From the NCBI GenBank assembly GCA_014529385.2, contig CM043952.1:63972870-64036869 (forward strand): a DNA stretch of 64,000 nucleotides, given 5' to 3'. Position 1 is the first letter of the stretch. The number at the start of each line of letters is the position of its first letter. Both the position numbers and the translations under genes were made by a program. Below the pieces are notes generated by a model, which was not told the DNA's origin, did no database searches, and was given only the letters and a program-made list of their open reading frames with translations. The stretch is from Adiantum capillus-veneris (lineage: Eukaryota; Streptophyta; Polypodiopsida; Polypodiales; Pteridaceae). Shown here in pieces: positions 24,592 to 36,672 of this stretch.

Positions 24592-27500
24592 TGTTAGACC
24601 TCTACCCCAAACCATCCATGCTATGAGAGTAGAGATAGGACTATTTAATAGAGATAGCTTAGATAGGTGCTGGACCTTCAAACCACCTTGGGCTAAAACA
24701 TCCATAACACAACGGTTAGTAGGTTGGACAAGTGATGGACTTCTGTCCCAAACCATCAATGGTAGTAACCATAGTAGCTCTACTCCATTCACACATTGAC
24801 GTTTAAACAATATAGATAGCTTCTTTCAATAGATCTACCTTGGATAGGTGGTGGACCTTCAAACCACCTTGGGCTAAAACCTCAATAACACAATGGATAG
24901 TAGGTTGGAAAAGTGACGGACCTGTATCCAAAACGATCCACATCATCAGACTCGAGATAGGACTATTCAATAGAGCTAGCTTTGACAGGTGGTGGACATT
25001 CAAACCACCTTGGGCTAAAACCTCCATAACACAATGGTTAGTAGGTTGGACAAGTGATGGACATCTGTCCCAAAACCTTCATGGTAGTAAACATAGTAGC
25101 TAGACTCCATTAACACTTTAGCCTTCAAACAATAGTGATAGATTCTTTCAATAGAGCTAGCTTGGATAGGTGGTGGATCTTCAAACAACCTTGGGCTAAA
25201 ACCTCCATAACACAATGGTTAGTAGGCTGAATAAGTGGTGGACCTCTGTTCCAAACCATCAATGTTAGTAAACATAATAGTTCTACTCCATTCACACATT
25301 GACTTTCAAACAATAGAGATAGGTTTTTTCAATAGATCTAGCTTGGACAGGTGGTGTACCTTCAAACCACCTTGGGCTAAAACCTCAATAACACAATGGA
25401 TAGTAGGTTTAAAAAGTGTCGGACCTCTACCCCAAACCATCCACATCATCAGACTAGAGATAGGACTATTCAATACAGATAGCTTGCACAGGTGAGGTAC
25501 CTTCAAACACCATGGACTAAAACCTCCATAACACAATGGTTAGTAGGTTGCACAAGTGGTGGACCTTGACCCCAAACCATCCACGTGATCAGACTAGAGA
25601 TAGGACTATTGAATAGAGCTAGCTTGGACAGGTGGTGGACCTTCAAAAAACATTGGGCTAAAACCTAAATAACACAATATCTAGTAGGTTGGACAAATGG
25701 TAGACCTATGTATCCATGGTAGGAAAAAAAGTAGCTACACTCCATTCACACATTTACCTTGAAACAATAGAAATAGCTTCTTTCAAAGGAGCAGGTGGTG
25801 GACCTTCAAACAATCTTGGGCTAAAACCTCCGTAACACAACAGATAGTAGGTTGGACAAGTGGTGGAGCTTTCCCCCAAACCATCCATGGTAGTAAAAAA
25901 AGTAGCTACACTCCATTCACACACTCACTTTGAAACAATAGAGAAAGCTTTGTTCAATATATCTAGCTTGGATAGGAGTGGATATTCAAATCAACCTGGG
26001 CTCAAATCTTAAAAACACAATGGAAAGTAGGTTGTACAAGTGGTGGACCTCTACCTCAAACCATCCATGGTAGTAAACCTAGTAGCTACACTCTATTTAC
26101 AAATTGACCTTCAAACAATAGAGATAGCATTTTTCGATAGAGCTAGCTCGGACAAGTGGTGGACCTTCAACCACCTTGGACTTAAACCTCCATAACACAG
26201 TGGATAGTCGGTTGGACAAGTGGTGGAACTCTACCCTAAACCATCCATGGTAGTAAACATAATAGCTACACTCCATTCACACATTGACCTTCAAACAATA
26301 AAGATAGCTTTTTTCAATAGATCTCGCTTGGATAGGTGGTGGACCTTCAAACCGCCTTGGGCTAAAACCTTTATAACACAATGGATATTAGGTAGGACAA
26401 GTGTTGGACCTCTAGCCTAAACCATCCCCTCTATCGGAGTAGAGATAGGACTATTCAAAAGAGCGAGCTAAGACAAGTGGTGGACCTTCAAACCACATAG
26501 CACTAAAACCTGCATAACATAATGGCTAGTAGGTTGGAGAAGTGAGGGTCCTTTACGCAAACCATCCATGGTAATAAACATAGTAGCTACACTCCAATCA
26601 CACATTGAACTTCAAAAAATAGAGATAGCTTCTTTCAAAAGAGCTAGCTTGGACAAGTGGTGGACCTTCAAACCACCTTGGGCTAAAACCTCACTAACAC
26701 AATGGATAGTAGGTTGGACAAGTGCTAGACCTCTATCCCAAACCATCCACTCTATTAGAGTAGAGATAGGAATATTCAATAGAGCTAGCTTGGACAGGTG
26801 GTGGACCTTCAAACCACCTTGGGCTAAAACCTCCATAACACAATGGTTAGTAGGTTGTACAAGTGATGGAGAGTCTATCCCAAACCCTCCATTGTAGTAA
26901 ACATAGTAGCTAGACTCTATTCACACTTTAACCTTCAAACAATAGTGATAGATTCTTTCAATAGATCTAGCTTGGATAGGTGGTGGATCTTAAAACAACC
27001 TTGGGCTAAAACCTCTACAATGCAATGGTTAGTAGGTTGGACAAGTGGTGGACCTCTGTCCCAAACCATCAATGGTAGTAAACATAGTAGCTCTACTCCA
27101 TTCACACATTAACCTTCAAACAATAGAGATAGCTTCTTTCAATAGATCTAGCTTGTATAGGTGGTGGACCTTCAAACCACCTTGGGCTAAAAACTTCATT
27201 ACCCAATGGTTAGTAGGTTGGACAAGTGGTGGAACTCTGGCCCAAACCATCCATGGTAGTAAACATAGTAGCTACACTCCGTTCACAGATTAACCTTCAA
27301 ACCACATAGGGCTAAAATCTCCATAACACAATGGATAGCAGGTTGGAAAAGCAGTGGACCTCTACCCCAAACCATCCATGGTAGTAAACATAGTAGCTAC
27401 ACTCCATTCACACGTTGACCTTCAAAGAATAGGATAGCTTCATTCAATAGAGCTAGCTTAGAGAGGTGGTGGACCTTTAAACCACCTTGGACTAAAAAAT

Positions 27501-29308
27501 TTATAACACAAGGGATAGTAGGTTGGACAAGTGGTGGACGTCTTTCACATACCATCTATGGTAGTAAACATAATAGCTACATTGCATTCACATATTGGCC
27601 TTCAAAAAATAGAGATACGACTATTAAATAGAGCTATCTTTTGGACAGGTGGTGGACCTTCAAATCACCTTGGGCTAAACCCACCATAACACAAGGGATA
27701 GTAGGTTGGACAAGTTGTGGACCTATGCCCCAAACTATCCATGGTAATAGAGATAGTAGTTACACTCTTTTCACACATTGACCTTGAAACATTAGAGATA
27801 GCTTGAACAGGTGGTCCACCTTCAAACCACCCTAGGCTATAATCTCCATAACACAATGAGTAGTAGGTTGGACAAGTGGTCAACCTCTGCTCCATACTAT
27901 CCATGGTAATAAACATAGTAGTTACACTCCATTCACACATTGACCTTCAAATAATAGAGATAGCTTCTTTCAATAGAGCTAGTTTGGAGAGGTGGTGGAC
28001 CTTCAAACAACCTTGGCCTAAAACCTCAATAACACAATGGATAGTAGGTTGGACAAGTGGTGGACCTCTGCCCCAAACCATCCATGGTAGTTAACAAAGT
28101 AGCTACACTCCATTCACATATTGACCTTGAAACAATAGAGATAGCTTCTTTCAATGGAGCTAGCTTGAACAGGTGGTGGACCTTCAAACAATCTTGGGAT
28201 AAAACCTCCATAGCACAATGGATAGTAGGCTGGACAAGTGGTGGATCTTTGTCCCAAACCATCCATGGTAGTAAACAAAATAGATACACTCCATTCACAC
28301 ATTGAATTTGAAACAATAGATATATCTTTGTGTAAATTATCTAGCTTGGACAGGTGGTGGACCTTCAAACCAACCTGGGCTAAATCCTCAAGAACACAAT
28401 GGATAGTAGGTTGGACAAGTGGTGGACCTCTGCCCCAAATCATCCATGATAGTAAATCTAGTAGCTACACTCCATTCACAAATTGACCTTCAAACAATAG
28501 AGATAGGACTATTCAATAGAGCTAGCTTGGATAGATGGTAGACCTTCAAACCAGCTTGGTCTAAAACCTCCATAACACAATGATTAGTAGGTTATACAAG
28601 GGGTGGACCTCTGTACCAATCCATCCATGGTAGTAAACATAGTAGCTACACTCCTTTAACACATTGACCTTGAAACAATAGACATAACTTCTTTCACTAG
28701 ATCTAGCTTGGACAGGTGGTGGACCTTCAAACCACCTAGGGCAAAAACCTCCATCACACAATGGATAGTAGGTTGGACAAGCGATAGACCTCTTCCCCAA
28801 ACCATTCATGCTAATAGACATAGTAGCTACACTCCAATCACACATTGACCTTGAAACAACATAGATAGCTTGTTTCAATAGAACTATCTTGGACAGGTGG
28901 TGGACCTTCAAACCACTTTGGGCTAAAACCTCCATAACACAATGGATAGTAGGTTAGACAAGGGGTGGACCTATGCCCCAAATCATCCATGGTAGTAAAC
29001 ATAGTAGCTACACTCAATTCCCAGGTTGACCTTGAAACAATAAAGATAGCTTGTTTTAATAGAGCTAGCTTAGACAGGTGGTGGACCTTCAAGCCACCTT
29101 GGGCTAAATCCTCCATAACACAATGGATAGTAGGTTGGACAAGTGGTGGACCTTTGCCCAAACCATTCATGCTAATAAACATAGTAGCTACACTCTATTC
29201 ACACATTGACCTTGAAACAATAGAGATAGCTTGTTTCAGTAGAGCTAGCTTGGACAAGTGGTGGACCTACAAACCACCTTGGAAGTAGGTTGGACAAGTG
29301 GTGGACTA
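24592..29308. repeat. Tandem array, ~28 monomers of ~181 bp and ~140 bp
   Basis: The monomer contains CCAAACCATCCATGGTAGTA, TAGCTACACTCCATTCAC, GAGCTAGCTTGGACAGGTGG, CAAACCACCTTGGGC and CAATGGATAGTAGGTTGG. Marking each CCAAACCATCC gives about 28 units. Many are 179-182 bp (for example 28071, 28252, 28433, 28613, 28794, 28975, 29155). A second class is about 140 bp (25432 to 25572) and lacks the TAGTAAACATAGTAGCTAC...CAAACAATAG part, with CATCATCAGACTAGAGATAG-type sequence there. Because 181 is not a multiple of three, open frames in the array are accidental. It lies between two divergent ORFs, with 50 and 43 bp left at its sides. Confidence 0.92.
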
Positions 29309-29351
29309 TATTATTTAGTAACAACTAAATTTTATTTTTTTTCAGGAAGAT

Positions 29352-31649
29352 ATGGCACCAAAAAGAAATGTTACAAGGGTGGCTGTCTCAATTGACTATA
29401 CTTGCAATGATCAAAGGAATTGGTAGCTGGATATACATGGTGTGGAGGGTGCACAATTTCATAAGGTGCATCTATTTATTGCAAAGAAAGAGAATGACAG
29501 TCTGTTTGAAGATGTTGGCCAAGTAGTGGAAGCCTCTATCTCTACAGTTGATGGTCATCCACAGGTGGAATGCATTGATATTGTAGTCCCAATGAATCAA
29601 GAATTCCAATTATCTCCAGGAGCATATGCATTTTCATGCATGTCTCAAAATAAAGATGAGACAATGTTTTCTCGAGGATGGAAGATTGAAGAGTCAACTC
29701 AAGGTGTCACAGCAGATCAACTTCAAAGCTCCATCATAGCCACACTACAGGGAAAGAAGGTGAAAGCTTCACGACCACCTATAAACAAGAAAGTCAGAGT
29801 ACAAAAAGTAGCACTTAAGGAGACTAGTTCTATTTTGGATGTAGACTATGAATCTCTATCATCCTCAACACAAGGTTCAACGTCCAAGATGAGAATTGTG
29901 GATCCAGAAGATCTAAAGGCAGAGGCCATGAAAGGACAAGAAAAAGATACAGGTGGAATGAATAAGTATATAATCTATTTCCCTTTCCAATATAAGGAGT
30001 TTGATATCCCTATTCAAAATTGTTGGTTGGCTCCTGGTCACTATAATGTACGTACTATTGATGGAAAACATACTGAAAGCATGCTATTTGGATTTTCCTG
30101 GAGTACAACTAAACCTGCAGCGTGTGCATATTTAATGCCTTTTCAAAATGAAAAGGCAAAGAAGGGTACACCTTGGCAGCAAAAGAGGTACAAGAGGGCA
30201 AACTACAATATTATCATTATTGGATTCTTGATGGCCAACATTCAATTTATGCCACAAAAGTTTTGCTTCACAATGAACAAAAAAACAATGAGATATTTCA
30301 AGATTGATTGATGTGTATAAATTTTGAAAGGCTCGTATTGTTGTAAATGCTCCTCCAACGGTTGCAAGTACTATATTTGTCATTGAAAATGATGAGGCTA
30401 AAGCATTGTATATCAAGCAACCTTACAATCAAATATTGCCGCATTTGCAAAGTCAATGGATCTATTGGGCAGCAAATGGAGTTGCAGAGGGACATATATC
30501 TCGTGCTGGATGTGATGTAAGTGTCTTTCTTCTTCTTTCTTAATGTCGTTAATTGAACATTTGAGTTCAATCTTCTCATTGGTATTATATTTCTTTCTAG
30601 ACTTTTCTTTGATTGGCAAGAATGAGTGCAAGAGCAAGTTGGATTGCTAAACAAGCACACATGGTTACATATTTCGATGAAGTTTATAATTGCTGGGTAG
30701 AAATTATTACAAGGCTTGAAGAGGAGAACAAGAAAACCCCAACAACAGTATTTAGATTTCTTTGAGGTCTTGAGCAATTAGAGGTGAAGATCATTCCAGA
30801 AGAAATTAAAGAAGAGAAAATTTTATTTTCAAAGAGTACAAAAGATGGTGATGTAATTGATATGTATGATCAAATCAAGCAACTCAAACAAGACAAACTC
30901 ATTCAAGACGCACTTCTTGAATGAAGGCTTCAATGCTTTGAATGATTCATCACCGTGTAAAGATTGGGAGGCCCAATAGTCAGCATGTATAAATTCAATG
31001 ATGCATTTTATAAAACCATTCTAATGCTATGTGAGCAATGGCTCAAAAATAGCCTGAAGCGTGGAACAAAGGAAATGGATTGGGAACAAAGGAAATGGAT
31101 TTTCCGAATGAAGCTATAAAATACATGCAATGGGCAATTCACCTTCACAAGGAGAAAATTGAGTCTCTTTATTTGACATGGTCCATCTATGTGGTGAACC
31201 TACAGATGGAAGGAAATCTCTACTTGAAGCGCCACTTCAACAACCAAATTCCTATTGGCTTATGCATTTTAGACTTGACAAAACACTATGGGGATAACTT
31301 GCAGTGGAGTGAGGAGATATTTAGTAATGCTTTCAATGGGATGTTGGCTATTTCTAGAGGCTCAATTGATCCAGGATTTGTGTTTCTTGCATTTATAGAT
31401 TTCTCTAAACTCACAAAATTGCAATGTGCATTCCAGAGTATGGGCGATAATGTGAGCTACCATTGTTGTGGTGTCTTGCATCACTTTCCATTAGCGCCTT
31501 GCAAAGGAGCAATTCAATTCCTTGTGGTTATTTCCTTCATGAGACAAGGTAATGCATCTGAAGACCTGAGAAGGAGATTAGAACAAGATTCCATGCCATT
31601 TGATTGTTCTTTTCTTCAAGTAGAAAATGAAGGCTTGTTTTGCTTGTAA
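29352..31649 (+). pseudogene. Broken gene with a ParB-like DGQH motif
   Basis: An ATG at 29352 follows a possible splice acceptor (TTTTTTTTCAG). The frame has a TAG at 29424-29426 and then stays open to about 30200. It contains FDIPIQNCWLAPGHYNVR, PAACAYLMPF and, after a frame change, YWILDGQHSIYATKVL. This order resembles the ParB/sulfiredoxin-type fold, in which a DGQH(R) or G-x-H-R motif binds nucleotide. It continues with NAPPTVASTI and QWIYWAANG. A clean 84-bp intron (GTAAGT...CTTTCTAG) spans 30517-30600. A 20-bp duplication at 31063-31101 shifts the frame before the last part (31080-31649), which I cannot assign. Several stops show it is dead. It reads away from the array, opposite the transposase-like gene, so the two may belong to one element. 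Confidence 0.45.
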
Positions 31650-31676
31650 GTAGCACAAACAGCGTCTGTTTTCAAC

Positions 31677-32112
31677 AATCAGTACTTTATGGAATGAGGG
31701 AGAGATTAGCTACGCATAGATACTCATAGACTTAGGCTTCACACACTTTTAGATTATGACTTGTGAGTCTATCGCGACTGTATTCGAGATAACTAGGGTT
31801 AAAATCTGGTGAGATTAGACTTATAGGTAAGTATATCCTACTGAGAGGATAGTGCCTAGCAAGTTTGAAGCGATTCCGAGTTCATTTGATGTGTAAACGG
31901 TGTTATGAGCGTTTAGGGATATAGTGGGTTGGAGTTAATAAGGGTTATTGATTGATGCATCATAGAAGTGCGTATGTGTAGGTTGGTCTCAGCCTGACAA
32001 GCTAACGAGATTGCCTCTATGCACCTACAGGTTAGTCGTGTCATCGAATGATACGTATGTTGTCTGTGTCGTGCTTGTGAGCATGAACAGAGGAGTAGTT
32101 CGCCCTAAAACA
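31677..32112 (+). repeat. 5' LTR of copy B
   Basis: The LTR starts TGTTTT and ends AAAACA, 436 bp, with one base before the primer site. A palindrome-like GAGTCTATCGCGACT is at 31765-31779, about 335 bp from the inner end, as in copy A. The segment GAAGCGATTCCGAGTTC near 31890 aligns with the copy A LTR. No second LTR is available to confirm the outer edge. Confidence 0.7.
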
Positions 32113-32113
32113 T

Positions 32114-32132
32114 TGGCGCTGCTGCCCGGGGA
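32114..32132 (+). other. Primer binding site (copy B)
   Basis: TGGCGCTGCTGCCCGGGGA lies one base after the LTR end. It resembles the tRNA-Asp-type site of copy A but with several changes and one extra base, so either it is mutated or a different tRNA primed this lineage. Confidence 0.7.
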
Positions 32133-33991
32133 CACAAGACCTTAAGTAGGGAGATCTACGCCACTCGTGTGATGGTTAGCTTACTTTAGTTTCGACTAGA
32201 GAGAGCTTAAACTTTTAGAACAAGATCCAGGAGAGGGTATCCTGAGGTCTAGTAGATAGCCAGGAAGCCTCTATCTTGCTGAGGGTCTGTGACTAGTTAG
32301 ATTTAGTTATGTAGGGTTATGTGGAGTTATGGTTTTATGGTTTTGAGTGCTTGTTATGGTTGTGTAGAAATAGTGTAGAAAAACGCTGTAAAATCGCAAA
32401 ACAAACAAAAAGAGAACCAAGGAGGCTGTTTGCTTGCCTTGAAAGCAAAACCCACACCATATATTCTTTAAGGGTGTGAATAGAGTAGGCATTTGGATTT
32501 ATGATCCAGCGCTTGAGAAAACGTTAAAATTGCGACCAAAACCAACAAAAAGAAACAAGTGATTGCCATAAGAAAACACTAAGTGAACCTAGAGAGGCCA
32601 AGAAGAGATATAACCACTAGCCGGGGGTAAACTGATTGTGTCATGAGGTACATATGATATTCACAAGCTTAAGATGAAGTGTCATCAAATTTGCATCACT
32701 TTAAGTGTATTTGAGTTGTGAATTGCCATAGAAAAGTGAAATTTGTCAAGTGTTTGAGTCCAAGGTCAAAATAAGTCCAAATTCAGTGAAACTCAGGGGA
32801 TAGACTTATATGGGCACAGGGAACACAACTGTCCAAAAACAGTAAAAAAAATCACATCCCAATTGCTCTCTGGTGAGTCTATCGCAATAGACTAGTGATT
32901 TGGAGATAGACTAACAATCTGGGAAAAAAACCACATGTTAAACACATCCATACAAGGGTGCTCACAAAAATTGAGTGAATTTGAACACCATCTTGACCAC
33001 CAAACCTCAAGACTGGTGTTAGAGTCTGAATTCGGAGACAGTGTGGCAAGAAAGCTTTGACCAAATGTCCAAACAGTGCACAAACTTGTCAATGCACTAT
33101 ACAGGGAGTGGGGAAACCAGCAGTGGGGAGAACTTGTGAAAAAGGCCAACACTGGAGAAATTTCTGAGTCTATCGCGGTAGACTCGGGAATTAGGGGCTA
33201 GGGACCTTAATTTTCAAAATCCTCCTAGGGAGAGCTTAAGCAAAGCCTAAATAGCATACACACCAAATTTCAAGGTGTTTAGATCACCAAAAGTGAATCT
33301 CAAGCCCAGATAGAGAATCAGGCTCTGACAAAAACACTAAAATTGGCCCAAAACCCAAACCGAGTGTCCAAACTTCATAAAACTTGAGGGATAGACTCTA
33401 GAGAGTAAGGGGAACTCAAAGGTAAAGTCACAATTTTAAATTGACTTATGCTGAGTAATCTGTCAGTCTATCGTGATAGACTCAGAAAGGGGTGATTCAG
33501 ACAATTTTTTGCAAATTGTGACTATATTGCTGGGACATACTCTTCACATAGATCCCAGCCATCATTTCACATTTGAAATTGGACCACGAGAAGACTGACC
33601 AGTTGTCATAAAAAAAAGTGGTTGTTGTACATAATTGAAAGATTTTTCCTGGTTCAAGGAAAACCCTTGTGAACAGACTAACCATACTTGTGTAGATCCC
33701 AGAAGGAGATCATCACAGAGCCGCGCAGGAAGAAGGAGTCCAGGTAAGCTTTAAGTTTGCAATACAGCTTTGATTCTTATGTATTTAAGGTGAGGAGCCT
33801 TTTTTAAGTCAGGAGCTAAAAGTGTCAAAGTCAAGTAAGCACCACGTCCATTGAAGAGAGTGTAACTCAGGCAAGGCTAGATCCACTAGCACCGATTATT
33901 GAGGAAGGTAGTGATACTGACACTTCGTCAGAAAAATCCTTTTTTCATGATGGATAGTCAATAGCCAGGAGGTGTCTCCTATGAAGGACCA
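32133..33991 (+). repeat. Copy B leader with GTCTATCGCGATAGAC-type palindromes
   Basis: This 1.86-kb leader precedes gag. Three 16-bp palindromes or near-palindromes occur: GTCTATCGCAATAGAC (32877-32892), GTCTATCGCGGTAGAC (33168-33183) and GTCTATCGTGATAGAC (33466-33481). They are 291 and 298 bp apart. Units share phrases such as GTCCAAA and the GGGATAGACT block. The design parallels copy A, with a different flank around the same TATCG/CGATA core. No open frame explains the repetition. Confidence 0.75.
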
Positions 33992-36672
33992 ATGCCAAGG
34001 GGAAGCACCTCCCTAAATCCTTTGAACGATTTCAAGTTCACTGTAATCTTCTTAGAAGGAACAAACTCAAGGGGAGCCTTAGTTTATTCTGACTATCGAG
34101 GACACAAGTGTATTTGTATTGAAGAAAGACCGGCTCAGAGACTGGAGATAATTCGAGTCTACGATGATGGAGATAGATTCCGAGACAAAAAGGGGAACCA
34201 CTATTTGATAGTTAGTAACCCTGAGGATTACAACAGATATGGAGATAACGTGGCGAAAGGGAAAATGGTTTCAGAAACCCAAGAACCGTCTCCAAACATT
34301 GATCGACCTAGAGCGCTTTTTATGTATGATAAGAAAACAACCAGGGTCTCAACTTATAATGAGAATGTGGGGATTTACAAGCATGAGAGCGAGGGAATAG
34401 TTTCCTACTTTCGTTGCAAAGAACCATACCCAAATGAGTTGAGCAAAGACAAGGTTCTTTACTTATGCTCTTATGAAATTGCTATGGGGAAGGATATCGT
34501 TTTTGTTGATAGGTACGGGCGAGAATACCAGCGTATTCTCCCAGAGGAGGTAGAAAAGGCAACGGCTCCAGGAGCATCAACATATGCCCCCGAAGAAATA
34601 CTAAGAGCCACATACACCCCTAGCAAATCGACAAATCCATTTTCAGAGGAGTATGACGTGACCTCACATTCTACCCGACAACCGACGTTTAACTACCAGG
34701 ACCAACCAGCGACCCAGCCATCATTGCAGGCATGGCTTCAACAGAGTGCAACATTAGAACAAGATCGAAATCCAGATGGTTATCAAGACACACGAGGGCT
34801 AAGGGATTTACAAGAACCACCACTCTATTCACGGTATCAAGGAGAGAGTAAGCCAAAGACTCAAGGGTCAACAGAGCCTGGAAGACCACCCATAGAAAGA
34901 GTTCGAAGAGATGAACCATCTCTTGCAAGAACTGTTAGAATTATGGCTTAGGAGCACCACTGGGAGAGGAACCTAGCCACTACAGAAGACCAGAGGAGGT
35001 ATATCGATTAGGACGTGGAGATCCAATGATGAGATTTGTAGACCATCGTAGAATTAGACCTTCTCAAGTGCAAAAATGGGTAAACAAGAAATACACGGGA
35101 AACAGGGATCCGAGGGATCATGTAGCAGTCTTTGTGCGTGTAATTAGAGCTAAAGAGGTGTTAGACTTCCCTACCCAAGTTGCAGGGTTTGGACTAACCC
35201 TAGAGGATGACGCTGCTACTTGGTTTGACTCTGTAGAGCGTAGAGACTTTGAGTCTATGGAGGAAGTGTTTGACGAGTTTATCGAGGAATTCTCACAAAG
35301 GGGGATAGCTCATAATACCGTCTCACAAATCCATAAATTCAAACAGAAAGATGGGGAATCTGTACGAAAGGCAGCCCTAAGACTAAAAAGATATGTTAAG
35401 TTATGTCTTGTGCAAGAACTGCCAACTCAGTCCAGATTTATGCTTATATTCATCCAAGGACTAAGGAATGCAGATCTCCAGAAGCACTTACATATGAAGA
35501 GGAGCACGACATTGAATGAGTTGATCAAGGAGGCTCTTTACCTTGTGGACAATTGTGCAGTTTACAAAGAGGGAGAGTTCAAGGACCTTGACGATGATTG
35601 ATCTTCACAACAAAGTGGAAGCAAGTCTTCTAAGACAACACCAAAAGGAGAAGTAGCTGTAAACCAAGAGCAACTTGTTGAGGAAGTGCTAAAGAAGATT
35701 AACTTGTATGCCAAACCTCACGCTAAACAACCAAAATGGTGTGCGATTGAACAAAAATGGACAAACCATGGGACGGAGGAATGTTATTATAACAAGGGAT
35801 ATGTGAGAGAACGACCATATGCCCCCCAAGCTCAGGTAGCATCTCCTCAAATTCCACCGATGCCTAGGTATCAAACAGGCAACCTACCAGGACCTGTAGG
35901 TGTAGAAAGACCACAACCTGTGTTGGGGCAACAACCACCCCTACCAAGATTACGACCAATCGGCATAAGATATACACCAATCGTAATTGAATCGGAAGAA
36001 AAGGCTTTGGTGCCTATGCATGCATATTACGAAGATCCCAATGGATATACTGCAAATCCTGTCTATTATCCACCGGAAGAACCCTCCACACCAGAACCAT
36101 GGAGCATGATAGGAAATACAGGACCACCAACTGCTACACAGGCAACAGGAGAAGGGAGATATAGCTTGGATGAACGAACATTGTTGTTCATAGCCAACGG
36201 AGGCATGAGCGGACAGAGGCATGTACACCAACAAAGAGGAGCTCAAGGAGCACCTCAACAGCCTAAGGGACCATGCTACAAGTGTGGTGGAGACCATTGG
36301 CTGAGAGACAGTCCTCATGATGAAATCATTAGGATAAACGCATATTGCACCGAGTGTAGAATTACTCACTTGATTCTTGATTGCCCTAAGAACCTAATCA
36401 AAGGAGCAAAGACTACTTTGAATATTCTGGGAGCACTGCCTTCCAGTGGAGGGTCAGAAAACGAAACTACGATTCCTGTTAAGGTCTTGACGAGAGCCCA
36501 AACAAGGAAAAATGACAATCAGCCCAATAGTAACGATGAAAATCAAAAGGAAATCAAGACTGACAAGTCTAGCGTCAGTCGTGATAATCCTTGGAAAGAA
36601 CAAAGAGCGAAAATGAAAGCTAGACGTGAGCGAAAACAGAAAGCTGTAGAAGCTGAGCTAACAATGGCTTGA
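33992..36672 (+). pseudogene. gag of copy B with extra N-terminal domain
   Basis: The 33992-34951 frame is an N-terminal domain with VFVDRYGREYQRILPEE, shared with copy A and of unknown role. After a stop and frame change, 35026-35601 carries the gag core (VAGFGLTLEDDAATWFDSVE, EFSQRGIAHNTVSQIHKF, LFILI-type helix). 35686-36672 has two zinc knuckles: CYKCGGDHWLRDS (last Cys replaced by Ser) and CTECRITHLILDC (intact). From 35026 onward the frame is kept for more than 3.5 kb and broken only by stop codons, the first two at 35599-35601 and 36670-36672. Gag would form the particle that packages element RNA. Confidence 0.85.

Noticed and set aside
24600-29300. Many open frames of 60-125 codons on both strands in the tandem array
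   Set aside because: They repeat the monomer, 181 bp is not a multiple of three, and frames change at each unit, so they are by-products of the repeat.
24592-29308. Centromeric satellite
   Set aside because: The monomer length fits, but the array is only 4.7 kb, uneven in unit length and sits between two ORFs of a probable mobile element.
23170-31649. A working ParB/parS-like partition system
   Set aside because: Both genes are broken here and no parS-like palindrome is visible in the monomer; only the arrangement is reported.
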